From assembly GCF_013322225.1 (NCBI RefSeq), contig NZ_JAAMFB010000024.1, forward strand, positions 51,090-115,089: a DNA stretch of 64,000 bases, read 5' to 3'. The notes under the pieces were generated by a model. The model was given only the letters and a program-made list of their open reading frames with translations, had not been told where the DNA came from and ran no database searches. The stretch comes from Agrobacterium larrymoorei (lineage in GTDB: Bacteria > Pseudomonadota > Alphaproteobacteria > Rhizobiales > Rhizobiaceae). The position numbers were made by a program, and so were the translations under genes. Shown here piece after piece: positions 37,368 through 46,328 of this stretch; positions within the stretch are counted from its first letter, which is position 1, and every line of letters starts with the position of its first letter.

Positions 37368-37487
37368 GGCGTCCTCTTTCACGGACATATATATGCGATT
37401 TTACACCCGGTTTCCAGCGCAAGTCCTGCGGAACCCAGCACCTTATATCCGCGTTAAGCCCTTCATATTATTTGGGGGAAATCCAAT

Positions 37488-38858
37488 ATGGCAGAAAACG
37501 TGACGCGACCGGATGGGTCGGGCGAGCAGAGCACCGAACTCAAGCGCGTGATGGGACCGGGGCTGCTGCTGCTCTTCATCGTCGGAGATATTCTCGGGAC
37601 AGGGATCTACGCACTCACAGGTCAGGTGGCGGCGGAAGTCGGTGGCGTCGTGTGGCTGCCTTTCCTCATCGCATTCGGTGTGGCGCTTCTAACCGCTTGC
37701 AGCTATCTGGAATTGGTGACGAAATATCCACAGGCAGCGGGCGCGGCACTTTATACGCACAAGGCATTCGGCGTTCATTTCATCACCTTCCTCGTTGCCT
37801 TTACCGTCATGTCGTCGGGCGTTACATCCGCCTCCACCGCCTCGCGTGCCTTTGCCGCCAATTTCACCACCGTCACCGGGTTTGATTTCGGTGCCTATGG
37901 CGTCACCGGCGTTGCCATCGCTTTCATCGCTCTGGTCGGCCTTATCAATTTCCGTGGCGTCGGCGAAAGCGTGAAGATGAACGTGGTGCTGACCGTCGTC
38001 GAGCTCACCGGCCTACTCATGATTATCGGCATCGGCTTCTGGGCCATCGGCAATGGACAGGGCGATGTTTCCCGCGTCTGGACCTTCGAGCCCGCAGGAG
38101 ACCACGGCGTCATCTGGTCCGTGGTTGCTGCCACGACGCTCGCCTTCTTCGCCATGGTTGGCTTTGAAGATTCGGTCAACATGGCAGAGGAATGCAAGCA
38201 GCCTTCCCGCATCTTTCCAAAGGTACTGCTCGGTGGCCTCGTCATCACCGGCATCATCTATGTGCTGGTCGCCATTTCCGCCATCACGCTGGTTCCTGCA
38301 GCGGAACTCGGCGAAGGTGAAACTCCATTGCTGAAGGTGGTGCAGGCAGGTGCGCCTTCCTTCCCGATCGGCATTTTCGCCATCATCACCATGTTCGCGG
38401 TCGCCAATTCCGCGCTCATCAATATGATGATGGCCAGCCGCCTGATCTACGGCATGAGCCGCGAAGGCGTGCTTCCAGTGGCACTCGGCAAGGTCCACAA
38501 GGGACGCCGCACCCCGTGGGTCGCCATTACCTTCACCTCGCTGATCGCCATCGGCCTCATCGCCTTTGCAGGCGGCGTCCCGGCGCTCGGCGGCACCACC
38601 GCGCTCCTCTTGCTCGGCGTCTTCACCATCGTCAATATCGCGGTGCTGGTGCTGCGCAGGGACAAGGTAGCCCATAAACACTTCCGCACCCCCAGCATCC
38701 TGCCAATCATCGGCGCCGTCAGCTGCTTCTTCCTCGTCGGCCCATGGACAGGGCGCGATCCGGTGCAATATTCGATTGCGGCAGCGCTGTTGCTGATCGG
38801 TGTTGTGCTGTGGGCTGCGACGGTTGGCTTTATGAAGATGCAGCAGAAGGCGGCGTAA
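37488..38858 (+). CDS. APC-superfamily amino acid permease
   Basis: 456 residues with 12 predicted membrane helices. The N-terminal GPGLLLLFIVGDILGTGIYA is the APC motif of helix 1 with the unwound glycine-rich region, and MVGFEDSVNMAEECKQPSRI followed by FPK is the classic helix 6-7 signature. It imports an amino acid or amine with protons or by exchange; substrate is not determinable. GGGGG precedes the ATG at 37488. It is monocistronic, and its 3' side carries the 38902-38931 palindrome. Confidence 0.87.
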   Translation: MAENVTRPDGSGEQSTELKRVMGPGLLLLFIVGDILGTGIYALTGQVAAEVGGVVWLPFLIAFGVALLTACSYLELVTKYPQAAGAALYTHKAFGVHFITFLVAFTVMSSGVTSASTASRAFAANFTTVTGFDFGAYGVTGVAIAFIALVGLINFRGVGESVKMNVVLTVVELTGLLMIIGIGFWAIGNGQGDVSRVWTFEPAGDHGVIWSVVAATTLAFFAMVGFEDSVNMAEECKQPSRIFPKVLLGGLVITGIIYVLVAISAITLVPAAELGEGETPLLKVVQAGAPSFPIGIFAIITMFAVANSALINMMMASRLIYGMSREGVLPVALGKVHKGRRTPWVAITFTSLIAIGLIAFAGGVPALGGTTALLLLGVFTIVNIAVLVLRRDKVAHKHFRTPSILPIIGAVSCFFLVGPWTGRDPVQYSIAAALLLIGVVLWAATVGFMKMQQKAA

Positions 38859-38901
38859 AAGCTGTCGCAGTTGAGGGCGGAAGAACAGCACCATGATGCA
38901 T

Positions 38902-38931
38902 GGAATTTAGCACCACGCGGTGCTAAATTCC
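38902..38931. promoter_or_regulatory. Perfect 13-bp inverted repeat upstream of the VapB-like gene
   Basis: GGAATTTAGCACC, spacer ACGC, GGTGCTAAATTCC, a perfect palindrome. It lies 34 bp before the VapB-like start and 43 bp after the permease stop. No T-run follows, which argues against a terminator, and VapB/Fit-type proteins bind such spaced palindromes, so an autoregulatory operator is the better guess. Confidence 0.6.
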
Positions 38932-38964
38932 GATGATGTGAGGCGCACGAGGCAGGAACCCAAC

Positions 38965-39150
38965 ATGCGATCCACCATCAATCTCGATGATACTCTTCTT
39001 GAGCGCGCCAAATCTCTTACGGGCACGAAAGAAACAGCTGCGCTCATTCGGCAGGCTCTGGAAACGCTCATCCGGGTTGAGTCTGGAAAGCGGCTTATCG
39101 CGCTTGGGGGTTCCATGCCGCACGCAGAAGCCACCCCCGCTAAAGCATGA
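38965..39150 (+). CDS. VapB-family antitoxin, apparently orphan
   Basis: 61 residues from the ATG at 38965 (GGCAGGAA upstream). MRSTINLDDTLLERAKSLTG followed by KETAALIRQALETLIRVESG is the ribbon-helix-helix/VapB pattern, with RLIALGGSMP as the usual toxin-contact tail. Only 40 bp separate its stop from the convergent soxG gene, so no VapC gene follows. The palindrome at 38902 is a likely operator. Confidence 0.75.
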   Translation: MRSTINLDDTLLERAKSLTGTKETAALIRQALETLIRVESGKRLIALGGSMPHAEATPAKA

Positions 39151-39190
39151 CGCGCTATAACGAGATGCTTCAGGCTTCAATGCCTAAGCC

Positions 39191-39754
39191 TCAAGCGTCC
39201 CGCGCACCCTCATCCAGCAGACCAAATACATAGTGCGCAAACGAACGCCAGCATTCCACCCGGAACGTGTCATCCGCCACGCGTAGCAGCACCACTTCCG
39301 CCTTGCCGAAAATCGTGCGCGAGCATGCGCCGACCGGGAACACGGCGAGCGAAAGATCCTGCGGGCAACCGGCGTTGATGGCCGTTTCCGCGCCGGGGCC
39401 GGAGACGATGATGGCCGTGTTGCGGTGGGAGACGTCGGTGGCGGAGAACAGACCGGAGACGCCGGAAAGCGCGTCCAGGAGGTTGCTTTCGCCCTGATCG
39501 ATCACCAGCCATTCGTCAGGCCCAAGCCATAGCGCGGAGCGCAGGCCGGAGGTGGCGGAGGCTTTGGGGCGTTGCGGCAGTGCCAGTTCCAGCGCCTGCG
39601 ACAATGCCTCGACTGCCTCTGCCTTGGCGCGCAGTGAAATGCGAAACGCGGGAGCAGCCGTCTTGAGCGAAACGCTGGCTGAGCCACCGTGAATGCCATC
39701 CAGAACCGGAGTGCGGATTGCCTTTACAAGATCAGCCCCTAATATGTCAGCCAT
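39191..39754 (-). CDS. soxG: Sarcosine oxidase gamma subunit
   Basis: 187 residues with the SoxG features SALWLGPDEWLVIDQGE, DVSHRNTAIIVSGPGAETAI and RTIFGKAEVVLLR, then FRVECWRSFAHYVFGLLDEG. It is one of four subunits of heterotetrameric sarcosine oxidase and packs against the folate-binding part of the alpha subunit. It is last in the operon; its start overlaps the soxA stop by 8 bp. Confidence 0.92.
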   Translation of the reverse strand: MADILGADLVKAIRTPVLDGIHGGSASVSLKTAAPAFRISLRAKAEAVEALSQALELALPQRPKASATSGLRSALWLGPDEWLVIDQGESNLLDALSGVSGLFSATDVSHRNTAIIVSGPGAETAINAGCPQDLSLAVFPVGACSRTIFGKAEVVLLRVADDTFRVECWRSFAHYVFGLLDEGARDA

Positions 39755-42704
39755 TGATGCGGCCTCCTTCCTTGTCGAAGAACACCATGTCCGTCACCTC
39801 GACCGCGATGGTCTTGTCGGCAAGCGGAATGTAGAGCGTTTCACCCATGCGGGCACGGCCATCGATCACCAGACCGAAGGCGATGTTGCGACCCAGATTT
39901 TCCGACCAGTAGGCGGATGTCACATGGCCGAGCATGGTCATCGGCTTCGGCTGGTTCGGATCGGCAACGATCTGGCCACCCTCATCCGGGAAGTCGTGTG
40001 GATTTTTCGGCAACAGACCCACCAGCTGCTTGCGCCCGGTGCGTACCAGATCGGGCCGCTTCAAGCCGCGAATACCGACAAAATCCGTCTTCTTCTTGGA
40101 AACGGCCCAGCCGAGACCCGCATCGTCTGGAGTCACGGTTCCATCCGTGTCCTGACCGACGATGATATAGCCCTTTTCGGCGCGCAGTACGTGCATGGTT
40201 TCCGTGCCATAGAGACAACCGCCGATGGCTTCAGCCCGTTCGGCAATCGCCTTCCACACCGCAGGTCCGAAATCCGCAGGCACGTTGACTTCGAAGCCCA
40301 ATTCGCCGGTAAACGACACGCGGAACAGACGCGTCGGCACGCCGCAAATCTTGGCCTCCGCCACCGCCATATGCGGGAAGGCTTCCGGCGAAAGATCGAG
40401 ACCCTCGACCAGCGGCGCAATGACTTCGCGTGCCTTCGGTCCCTGTACGGCAATCACCGCCCACTGCTCGGTGGCGGATGTCAGCCAGACATTGAGGTCC
40501 GGAAATTCGGTCTGAAGATAGTCTTCCATATGCTGCAACACGCGCGGCGCACCGCCGGTCGTCGTCGTCACATGGAAGCGATCTTCCGCAAGGCGACCCA
40601 CCACGCCGTCGTCATAAACGAAGCCGTCTTCGCGGGTCATGATGCCGTAGCGGCAGCGACCCGGCTTCAGCGTATCCCAGGCATTGGTGTAGAGCAGGTT
40701 GAGGAACTTCGCCGCATCCGGCCCAACCACCTCGATCTTGCCGAGAGTGGAGGCATCGAACACGCCGACTGTCTCGCGCACCGTCTTGCACTCACGGTTC
40801 ACGGCCTGATGCATGTCTTCGCCTGCGCGCGGGTAATACCATGCGCGCTTCCAGTTGCTGACATCTTCGAAGTCTGCGCCAGCAGCCACTTCCAGATCGT
40901 GCATCGGCGTCTTGCGGGCCGGGTCGAACAGCGCACCGCGCGAATGGCCGACCAGCGTACCGAAAGTGACTGGCGTATAGGGCGAACGGAAGGTCGTCAG
41001 GCCGACCTTCGGCAGATCGCGGTTCAGCGCTTCCGAGGCAATGGCAAGGCCATGCATGTTGGACATCTTGCCCTGATCGGACGCCATGCCGTTGGTGGTG
41101 AAGCGCTTGATATGCTCGATGGAGTGCATACCCTCACGCACCGCAAGGCGGATATCCTTGGCGCAGACATCGTGCTGGAAGTCGATGAAGGCCTTGACGC
41201 TATGCTCTTCGCCCGCACCTTCCGCAGCGCCGATCATGCCGCCGGTCCAGACATGCGCGTTGCTGCCGGAAAACTCCACCGCCCCGCCGCCTGCAGCAGC
41301 CGCCTCGGCAATTAGCGCGGAAAGATCATCGGTGCCGTTGCAGGCACCGACGGAAACGCCGTCCTGCACATGCACGTCCGGCAGGAAGCGCTGGTTGGCC
41401 GCATCGAATTTCAGCTTGCCGCGAGACTGCGAGAACAGATGCACGGAGGGCGTCCAGCCAGCGGAAACGATCAGCGCATCGACCTTGATCTTGCGCTTTG
41501 AAGAACTGCCATTTCGGCCCACCGTCATGGAAGAAACCCGCAGACGACCCGCCGTGTCATAGACGCTGTGACCGGCCAGCACCTCGATACCGAGTGCACG
41601 CGCCTCATCCAGAAGCTTCGCGTCTACGTTCTGGCGGCAGTCGACGATGGCGGCGATCTTCACACCGGCCCGCTTGAGGTCGAACGCGGTCTCATAGGCC
41701 GAATCATGGGCGGTATAGACACCCACAGAGTGGCCAACGGTCACGCCGTACTGGTTGAGATAGGTCCGCGCCGCCGATGCCAGCATGATGCCCGGCCGGT
41801 CATTATTGGCAAACACCATGTGCCGCTCGATGGCCCCGGTCGCCAGCACCACCTTCTTGGCCCGCACCTGCCACAGCCGCTCACGCGGCGCGTGCCCCGG
41901 TGTCGCCAGATGGTCTGTCACCCGTTCTGCCAGGCCGATGAAATTGTGGTTGTAATAGCCGAATACCGTGGTGCGCGTCAGCACCTCGACATTCGGCATG
42001 GCTTTGAGTTCAGCCAGCACCTTCTGCGCCCAGTCGTAACCATTCATGCCGTCGATGGTCGCACCGGTGTCGAAGCGCAATGCGCCGCCAACCTCGGGAT
42101 TCTCATCGGCCAGAATAACCTTAGCACCAGTCTTTGCAGCAGAGAGAGCCGCCGTCAGACCCGCGACGCCAGCACCCGCCACCAGCACGTCGCAATGGGC
42201 GAAACGGCTGGCATAATGGTCGCTGTCGCCTTCCTTCGGCGCATTGCCTAGACCCGCCGCACGGCGAATGATCGGCTCATAGAGCTTGTGCCATGCAGCC
42301 TTCGGCCACATGAAAGTCTTGTAGTAAAAGCCCGCCGCAAACATCGGTGAGAAGAAATCATTGATCGCGCCGACATCGAAGGACAGCGATGGATAGCGGT
42401 TCTGCGATTCCACGATCACGCCGTCGAACACTTCCTGCACGGTGGCGCGCACGTTGGGCTGCTTGCGGCTGCTGTCACGCGAAACATCGATCAGCGCATT
42501 CGGCTCCTCGGGTCCTGCGGAAAGAAAGCCGCGCGGGCGGTGGTATTTGAACGAACGGCCAATCAGATGCACGCCATTGGCCAGAAGCGCAGACGCCACC
42601 GTATCGCCCTGCAACGCCGTATAAATCTTGCCATCGAAGGTAAACCGCGCGGTGCGGGCAGGCGTCAGGCGGCCGGCACCCTTGATACGATACGCACCGC
42701 TCAT
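39747..42704 (-). CDS. soxA: Sarcosine oxidase alpha subunit
   Basis: 985 residues. Order of domains: 2Fe-2S ferredoxin-like N-terminal fold (FDGKIYTALQGDTVASALLA), pyridine nucleotide-disulfide oxidoreductase domain with CDVLVAGAGVAGLTAALSAA (GxGxxG, ~175-185), and a C-terminal aminomethyltransferase (GcvT)-like half from ~600 with ERFHVTTTTGG-like strands and FTGELGFEVNVPADFG. Oxidative demethylation of sarcosine yields glycine, hydrogen peroxide and 5,10-methylene-tetrahydrofolate, the GcvT-like half handling the folate. The start overlaps soxD by 4 bp. Confidence 0.95.
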   Translation of the reverse strand: MSGAYRIKGAGRLTPARTARFTFDGKIYTALQGDTVASALLANGVHLIGRSFKYHRPRGFLSAGPEEPNALIDVSRDSSRKQPNVRATVQEVFDGVIVESQNRYPSLSFDVGAINDFFSPMFAAGFYYKTFMWPKAAWHKLYEPIIRRAAGLGNAPKEGDSDHYASRFAHCDVLVAGAGVAGLTAALSAAKTGAKVILADENPEVGGALRFDTGATIDGMNGYDWAQKVLAELKAMPNVEVLTRTTVFGYYNHNFIGLAERVTDHLATPGHAPRERLWQVRAKKVVLATGAIERHMVFANNDRPGIMLASAARTYLNQYGVTVGHSVGVYTAHDSAYETAFDLKRAGVKIAAIVDCRQNVDAKLLDEARALGIEVLAGHSVYDTAGRLRVSSMTVGRNGSSSKRKIKVDALIVSAGWTPSVHLFSQSRGKLKFDAANQRFLPDVHVQDGVSVGACNGTDDLSALIAEAAAAGGGAVEFSGSNAHVWTGGMIGAAEGAGEEHSVKAFIDFQHDVCAKDIRLAVREGMHSIEHIKRFTTNGMASDQGKMSNMHGLAIASEALNRDLPKVGLTTFRSPYTPVTFGTLVGHSRGALFDPARKTPMHDLEVAAGADFEDVSNWKRAWYYPRAGEDMHQAVNRECKTVRETVGVFDASTLGKIEVVGPDAAKFLNLLYTNAWDTLKPGRCRYGIMTREDGFVYDDGVVGRLAEDRFHVTTTTGGAPRVLQHMEDYLQTEFPDLNVWLTSATEQWAVIAVQGPKAREVIAPLVEGLDLSPEAFPHMAVAEAKICGVPTRLFRVSFTGELGFEVNVPADFGPAVWKAIAERAEAIGGCLYGTETMHVLRAEKGYIIVGQDTDGTVTPDDAGLGWAVSKKKTDFVGIRGLKRPDLVRTGRKQLVGLLPKNPHDFPDEGGQIVADPNQPKPMTMLGHVTSAYWSENLGRNIAFGLVIDGRARMGETLYIPLADKTIAVEVTDMVFFDKEGGRING

Positions 42705-43015
42705 CGGGCCGCTCCTTCGCTGGATTGCATCAGTGTCTCGGCATCCGGCTTCGGCTCACCCGCCTTGTAGGTCAGGTAGAACCTGTCGCTCACCGAATTG
42801 CGGGCCGCGTTGAAGAAGCGCCCACAACCGTGAATGTGACGCCAGCGCTCGAAAACGAGGCCCTTGTCGTTGTCGCGCAGGAAGAAATATTCCGCGAATT
42901 CTTCATCCGAAATGGCCGAGATATTCTCAGGCCGGGCGATATGCGCCTCGCCCGCCCAGCGGAACTCCAGTTCGGAGCGCTCTTCTTCACAATAAGGACA
43001 ACGGATCAGCAGCAT
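42701..43015 (-). CDS. soxD: Sarcosine oxidase delta subunit
   Basis: 104 residues. The zinc-binding residues are visible: CPYCEEERSELEF at 6-18, HIARP near 25 and HIHGCGRFFN near 60-69. This small subunit holds the tetramer together and binds zinc in the known structures. It ends with a 4-bp overlap into soxA; upstream is the small YebY-like gene. Confidence 0.93.
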   Translation of the reverse strand: MLLIRCPYCEEERSELEFRWAGEAHIARPENISAISDEEFAEYFFLRDNDKGLVFERWRHIHGCGRFFNAARNSVSDRFYLTYKAGEPKPDAETLMQSSEGAAR

Positions 43016-43024
43016 GGTTACGCC

Positions 43025-43426
43025 TCAAAGAGAGCTTTCCGGAACCACTGTTCCGGCGGGTTGGTCACACAGGCGCTTTCCCATGGTGATGTAGGGAGAA
43101 AGCCTGTTCATCAGTTCTTCGAAATCGGCGAAGGGCCGAAACGCCCCTCCCCGCCCGATATTCACCATCGCCATCGACATCGCATTGCTATCGATATTGA
43201 CCGGATATTCGTTTTCGCCCCGGTCGTTTTCCGGGACGAAATAGACGAGCTTATTGCTAAGGCTCGGCACGCACATCAAAAGACCCTTGCGCGCCGTAAA
43301 CGGCCAGTTCGTCTCACCCTGCGCCCGTTCCAGTTTCTGCACGCGAAAATCGCTGGCCCCCGGCACCAGCCCTTCGGCTGGCAAGGTGGAGGCTGCAAAG
43401 CTGGAAGCCAGAAGCGCAGCGGGCAT
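43025..43426 (-). CDS. YebY/DUF2511-like small protein inside the sarcosine oxidase operon
   Basis: 133 residues from the ATG at 43426; a TTG at 43432 is alternative. The body shows TNWPFTARKGLLMCVPSLSN, then KLVYFVPEN, EYPVN and a final KRLC, a pattern recalling E. coli YebY (DUF2511): W/F-containing strand, Cys, tyrosine strand, and Cys near the C-terminus. The two cysteines could form a disulfide. The N-terminus (MPAALLASSFAASTLPAEG) may be a short or truncated signal peptide. It is inserted between soxB (one-base gap) and soxD. It is not a known oxidase subunit; its role there is unknown. Confidence 0.65.
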   Translation of the reverse strand: MPAALLASSFAASTLPAEGLVPGASDFRVQKLERAQGETNWPFTARKGLLMCVPSLSNKLVYFVPENDRGENEYPVNIDSNAMSMAMVNIGRGGAFRPFADFEELMNRLSPYITMGKRLCDQPAGTVVPESSL

Positions 43427-43428
43427 TA

Positions 43429-44682
43429 TCAATGCGCCACCGCCGCAGCAGCCGCTTCATCGATCAAACGCCCGGTGCGGAAACGGTCCAGCGTCAGGCC
43501 GGATGCCAGACGATGCGGCTCGCCGCGCGCGATGAGGTGCGCGAAAAGATGCGCGGAACCCGGCGTTGCCTTGAAGCCGCCCGTACCCCAGCCGCAGTTG
43601 ACGAACAGGTTCGGCACCGGCGTCACGCTCTGGATCGCCGAGCGATCCGGCGTGTTGTCGGTAATGCCGCCCCACTGGCGCATCATCTTCACGCGGCGGA
43701 ACATCGGGAAAAGCTCGCAGATGGCATCCAGCGTATGCGTGATGATCTGCAAACCACCGGTCTGGGAGTAGGAATTGTACTGGTCCGTACCCGCGCCGAT
43801 GACGAGTTCGCCCTTGTCCGACTGCGAAATATAGGCATGTACCGTGTTGGACATGACCACGCAGGGGAAAATCGGCTTCATCGGCTCGGAAACCAGCGCC
43901 TGCAACGGGTTGGAGGCAAGCGGCACCCGCACATCCGCCATATTCATGATGACGGAGGAGTGGCCGGCAGCCGAAACGCCGATCTTCTTCGCGCCGATGA
44001 AGCCGCGATTGGTCTCGACACCCGTCACCGCACCATCCGGGCCACGACGGATCGCGGTCACTTCGCAGTTCTGAATGATGTGAACGCCGCGATCCGATGC
44101 GCCACGGGCATAACCCCAGGCCACCGCATCGTGGCGCGCCGTGCCGCCGCGGCGGTGCAGCGCCGCACCATTGATGGGGTAACGCGCATTGGCGGAAATA
44201 TCGAGCGGCGGACAGTATGCCTTGGCCTGCTCCGGCGTCAGCCATTCATTATCGATGCCATAGAGACGGTTGGCATTGATATGGCGGCTGAAGGACTGCT
44301 TGTCGTGAACATTGTGCGACAGCATCATCACGCCGCGCGCCGAATACATGACGTTGTAGTTGAGATCCTGGCTCAAGCCTTCCCACAGCTTCAGGGAATG
44401 CTCGTAAATGTCCATGCTCTCTTCATAGAGGTAATTGGAGCGAATGATCGTCGTGTTGCGCCCGGTATTACCGCCGCCGATCCAGCCCTTTTCCAGCACC
44501 GCGACATTGGTAATGCCGTGCTCTTTCGCCAGATAATAGGCAGCACCGAGACCATGCCCGCCGCCACCGATGATGATGACGTCATATTCCTTGCGAGGTT
44601 CCGGAGATGCCCACTGCGGAGCCCATCCCTTATGCCCACGCAAAGCCTCGCGAGCCACGGCGAAAACCGAATATTTGCGCAT
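43429..44682 (-). CDS. soxB: Sarcosine oxidase beta subunit
   Basis: 417 residues, the usual SoxB length, from the ATG at 44682 with GGGAG upstream. The FAD-binding Rossmann motif is VIIIGGGGHGLGAAYYLAKE (~35-54); GGGNTGRNTTIIRSNYL follows, and NLFVNCGWGTGGFKATPGSA near the C-terminus is typical of DAO-family flavoproteins. It carries the sarcosine oxidation site with non-covalent FAD and covalent FMN in characterised enzymes. It is first in the soxB-(small gene)-soxD-soxA-soxG operon. Confidence 0.95.
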   Translation of the reverse strand: MRKYSVFAVAREALRGHKGWAPQWASPEPRKEYDVIIIGGGGHGLGAAYYLAKEHGITNVAVLEKGWIGGGNTGRNTTIIRSNYLYEESMDIYEHSLKLWEGLSQDLNYNVMYSARGVMMLSHNVHDKQSFSRHINANRLYGIDNEWLTPEQAKAYCPPLDISANARYPINGAALHRRGGTARHDAVAWGYARGASDRGVHIIQNCEVTAIRRGPDGAVTGVETNRGFIGAKKIGVSAAGHSSVIMNMADVRVPLASNPLQALVSEPMKPIFPCVVMSNTVHAYISQSDKGELVIGAGTDQYNSYSQTGGLQIITHTLDAICELFPMFRRVKMMRQWGGITDNTPDRSAIQSVTPVPNLFVNCGWGTGGFKATPGSAHLFAHLIARGEPHRLASGLTLDRFRTGRLIDEAAAAAVAH

Positions 44683-44986
44683 TCGCAAACCACTCCCTGA
44701 AAACCGGCTCGAATTATTCCGGTAGAAGCATACACATGGCAAATGAATAAGCACCGCAGTGTTCATTTTGCGACGCCGCGACATGAATGTTTTGACATTG
44801 CGAAAGAGAATATGGCGTTGCGCGGTTTTTCCGGCGTCGGCACAGTTAATCGCTGGACTTCGCGCAAACGATCTGATATTGCACCACCCCAATCGTATGG
44901 CTTCACGGCCAACCGAACGAACTTTTGTTTGCTGGCGAATGCGTTCATTCACGGCAAGATAACCAAACCAAAGGAACGGGTTTCAC
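44683..44986. other. Divergent promoter region soxB / rpsU
   Basis: 304 bp between divergent genes. I see no protein-coding signal and no glycine-riboswitch core upstream of soxB. Several short open frames here lack ribosome-binding sites. Confidence 0.5.
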
Positions 44987-45217
44987 GTGCAGGTACTAGT
45001 CCGCGACAATAACGTTGATCAGGCGCTTCGCGCTCTCAAGAAAAAGATGCAGCGCGAAGGCATTTTCCGCGAAATGAAGATGCGCGATTACTACGAGAAG
45101 CCTTCGCAGAAGCGCGCTCGCGAAAAGGCTGAAGCCGTTCGCCGCGTTCGCAAGCTGGCTCGCAAGCGCATGCAGCGCGAAGGTCTGATCGCAGGCCCAC
45201 GCGCTCCTGCCCGTTAA
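44987..45217 (+). CDS. rpsU: 30S ribosomal protein bS21
   Basis: 76 residues. [20 protein letters not shown], then [20 protein letters not shown], then [20 protein letters not shown] is the standard alphaproteobacterial S21 sequence, basic and helical. The start codon is GTG at 44987, preceded by AAAGGAACG. S21 sits at the 3' end of 16S rRNA in the small subunit and affects mRNA engagement. A second, divergent copy lies at 47248. Confidence 0.95.
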   Translation: MQVLVRDNNVDQALRALKKKMQREGIFREMKMRDYYEKPSQKRAREKAEAVRRVRKLARKRMQREGLIAGPRAPAR

Positions 45218-45444
45218 TTCAGGGCTGGACGGTCGTCTTTTCGACGTTTTTGAATGCTTATGGGGCGGGGGCGATTATTTCGCCGCCGCTCTTTGAGTTT
45301 GTGGACTCACGTTTTTTGATCTGATTTGCGACCGGGAAACCGGCCTGTAGAGGGAACCCATATCGCATGAACGCTGTTGATACCCGTGATTCCAGATTTC
45401 CATCCGCCCTCCTTCACGGCGTATCCCAGAAACAGAGACAGACG

Positions 45445-46269
45445 ATGCGGCTTCGTTTCCCCCTTATCATATGCGGCCTCGTCGCTGCTCTTTCCGGCTG
45501 CGCAACCACCGCGCCGAACAACGATGTGTTTCAGATCGACCGCGCACAGGGGTCAGAGCAGAACATCTCGTCGCTGACATCAGTCATCAACGCCAATCCG
45601 CAAGACCCGGAAGGCTACAATGTCCGTGGCTCGGCCTATGGTCGCGCAGGCGATTCCAAGCGCGCGATTGCCGACTTTAATCAGGCGCTCCAGCTGAACC
45701 CCCGTTTCTATCAGGCCTATGCCAACCGCGCGCTGGTCTATCGCAACATGGGTCAGCAGCAACAGGCCTTGCAGGATTACAATTCCGCGCTCCAGATCAA
45801 CGCCAATTACGATGTGGCGCTCATCGGTCGCGGCAATCTCTACCGCCAGACCGGCCGCGTCAACGAAGCCTTCAACGACTTCACCGCCGCCATCAACACG
45901 GATACGACGGACGGACGCGCCTATCACAATCGTGGCCTGATCTACCAGTTGCGCAACCAGCACACCCAGGCCATCGAAGACTTCTCCAAGGCCATCTCGC
46001 TCTCGTCCAGCTCGCCGGAACCCTATAACGGTCGCGGCATCTCCTACGTCGCCCTGAACGACGACGAGAACGCTTTCGCAGACTTCAACCATGCCATCGC
46101 ATTGAACGGCGATCTCGCAGAATCCTGGGCAAACCAGGCACTCGTCTACGAGCGCCGTGGCGAACGCGACAAGGCTGCGAAGTCCTATGGCCATGCCGCG
46201 CGTCTCGATCCGAAATACAAACCGGCGGTAGACGGCCTTGCACGCACCAGAGGCGCTCAGGCGTCGTAA
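45445..46269 (+). CDS. TPR-repeat outer-membrane lipoprotein (NlpI-like)
   Basis: 274 residues from the ATG at 45445. The signal sequence MRLRFPLIICGLVAALSGC ends in a lipobox with Cys19 as the lipidated residue. From residue ~40 there are about six tetratricopeptide repeats (for example GYNVRGSAYGRAGDSKRAIA then DFNQALQLNP; AYANRALVYRNMGQQQQALQ; AYHNRGLIYQLRNQHTQAIE). Such proteins scaffold envelope complexes; NlpI in enterobacteria does so for peptidoglycan hydrolases. A longer frame from 45367 lacks a signal. A terminator follows. Confidence 0.87.
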   Translation: MRLRFPLIICGLVAALSGCATTAPNNDVFQIDRAQGSEQNISSLTSVINANPQDPEGYNVRGSAYGRAGDSKRAIADFNQALQLNPRFYQAYANRALVYRNMGQQQQALQDYNSALQINANYDVALIGRGNLYRQTGRVNEAFNDFTAAINTDTTDGRAYHNRGLIYQLRNQHTQAIEDFSKAISLSSSSPEPYNGRGISYVALNDDENAFADFNHAIALNGDLAESWANQALVYERRGERDKAAKSYGHAARLDPKYKPAVDGLARTRGAQAS

Positions 46270-46298
46270 GCAGCGTCAGCAATTCAGGTAGAATGACG

Positions 46299-46328
46299 AA
46301 AGCCGGAAGCGTCGCTCCCGGCTTTTTT
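46299..46328 (+). terminator. Terminator after the TPR lipoprotein
   Basis: AAAGCCGG-a-AGC, loop gtc, GCT-c-CCGGCTTTTTT: a GC-rich stem with one mismatch followed by a six-T run. Confidence 0.85.

Noticed and set aside
39693..41315. 540-codon plus-strand frame
   Set aside because: Reverse frame of soxG/soxA; the minus-strand proteins have full family signatures.
44683..44986. Glycine riboswitch before the sarcosine oxidase operon
   Set aside because: Considered because glycine is a product; the GGAGAG-type core elements and paired aptamers are not present on the minus strand.
45228..45252. Terminator after the first rpsU
   Set aside because: Only a 4-bp stem (CGTC/GACG) before the T-run; too weak to list.
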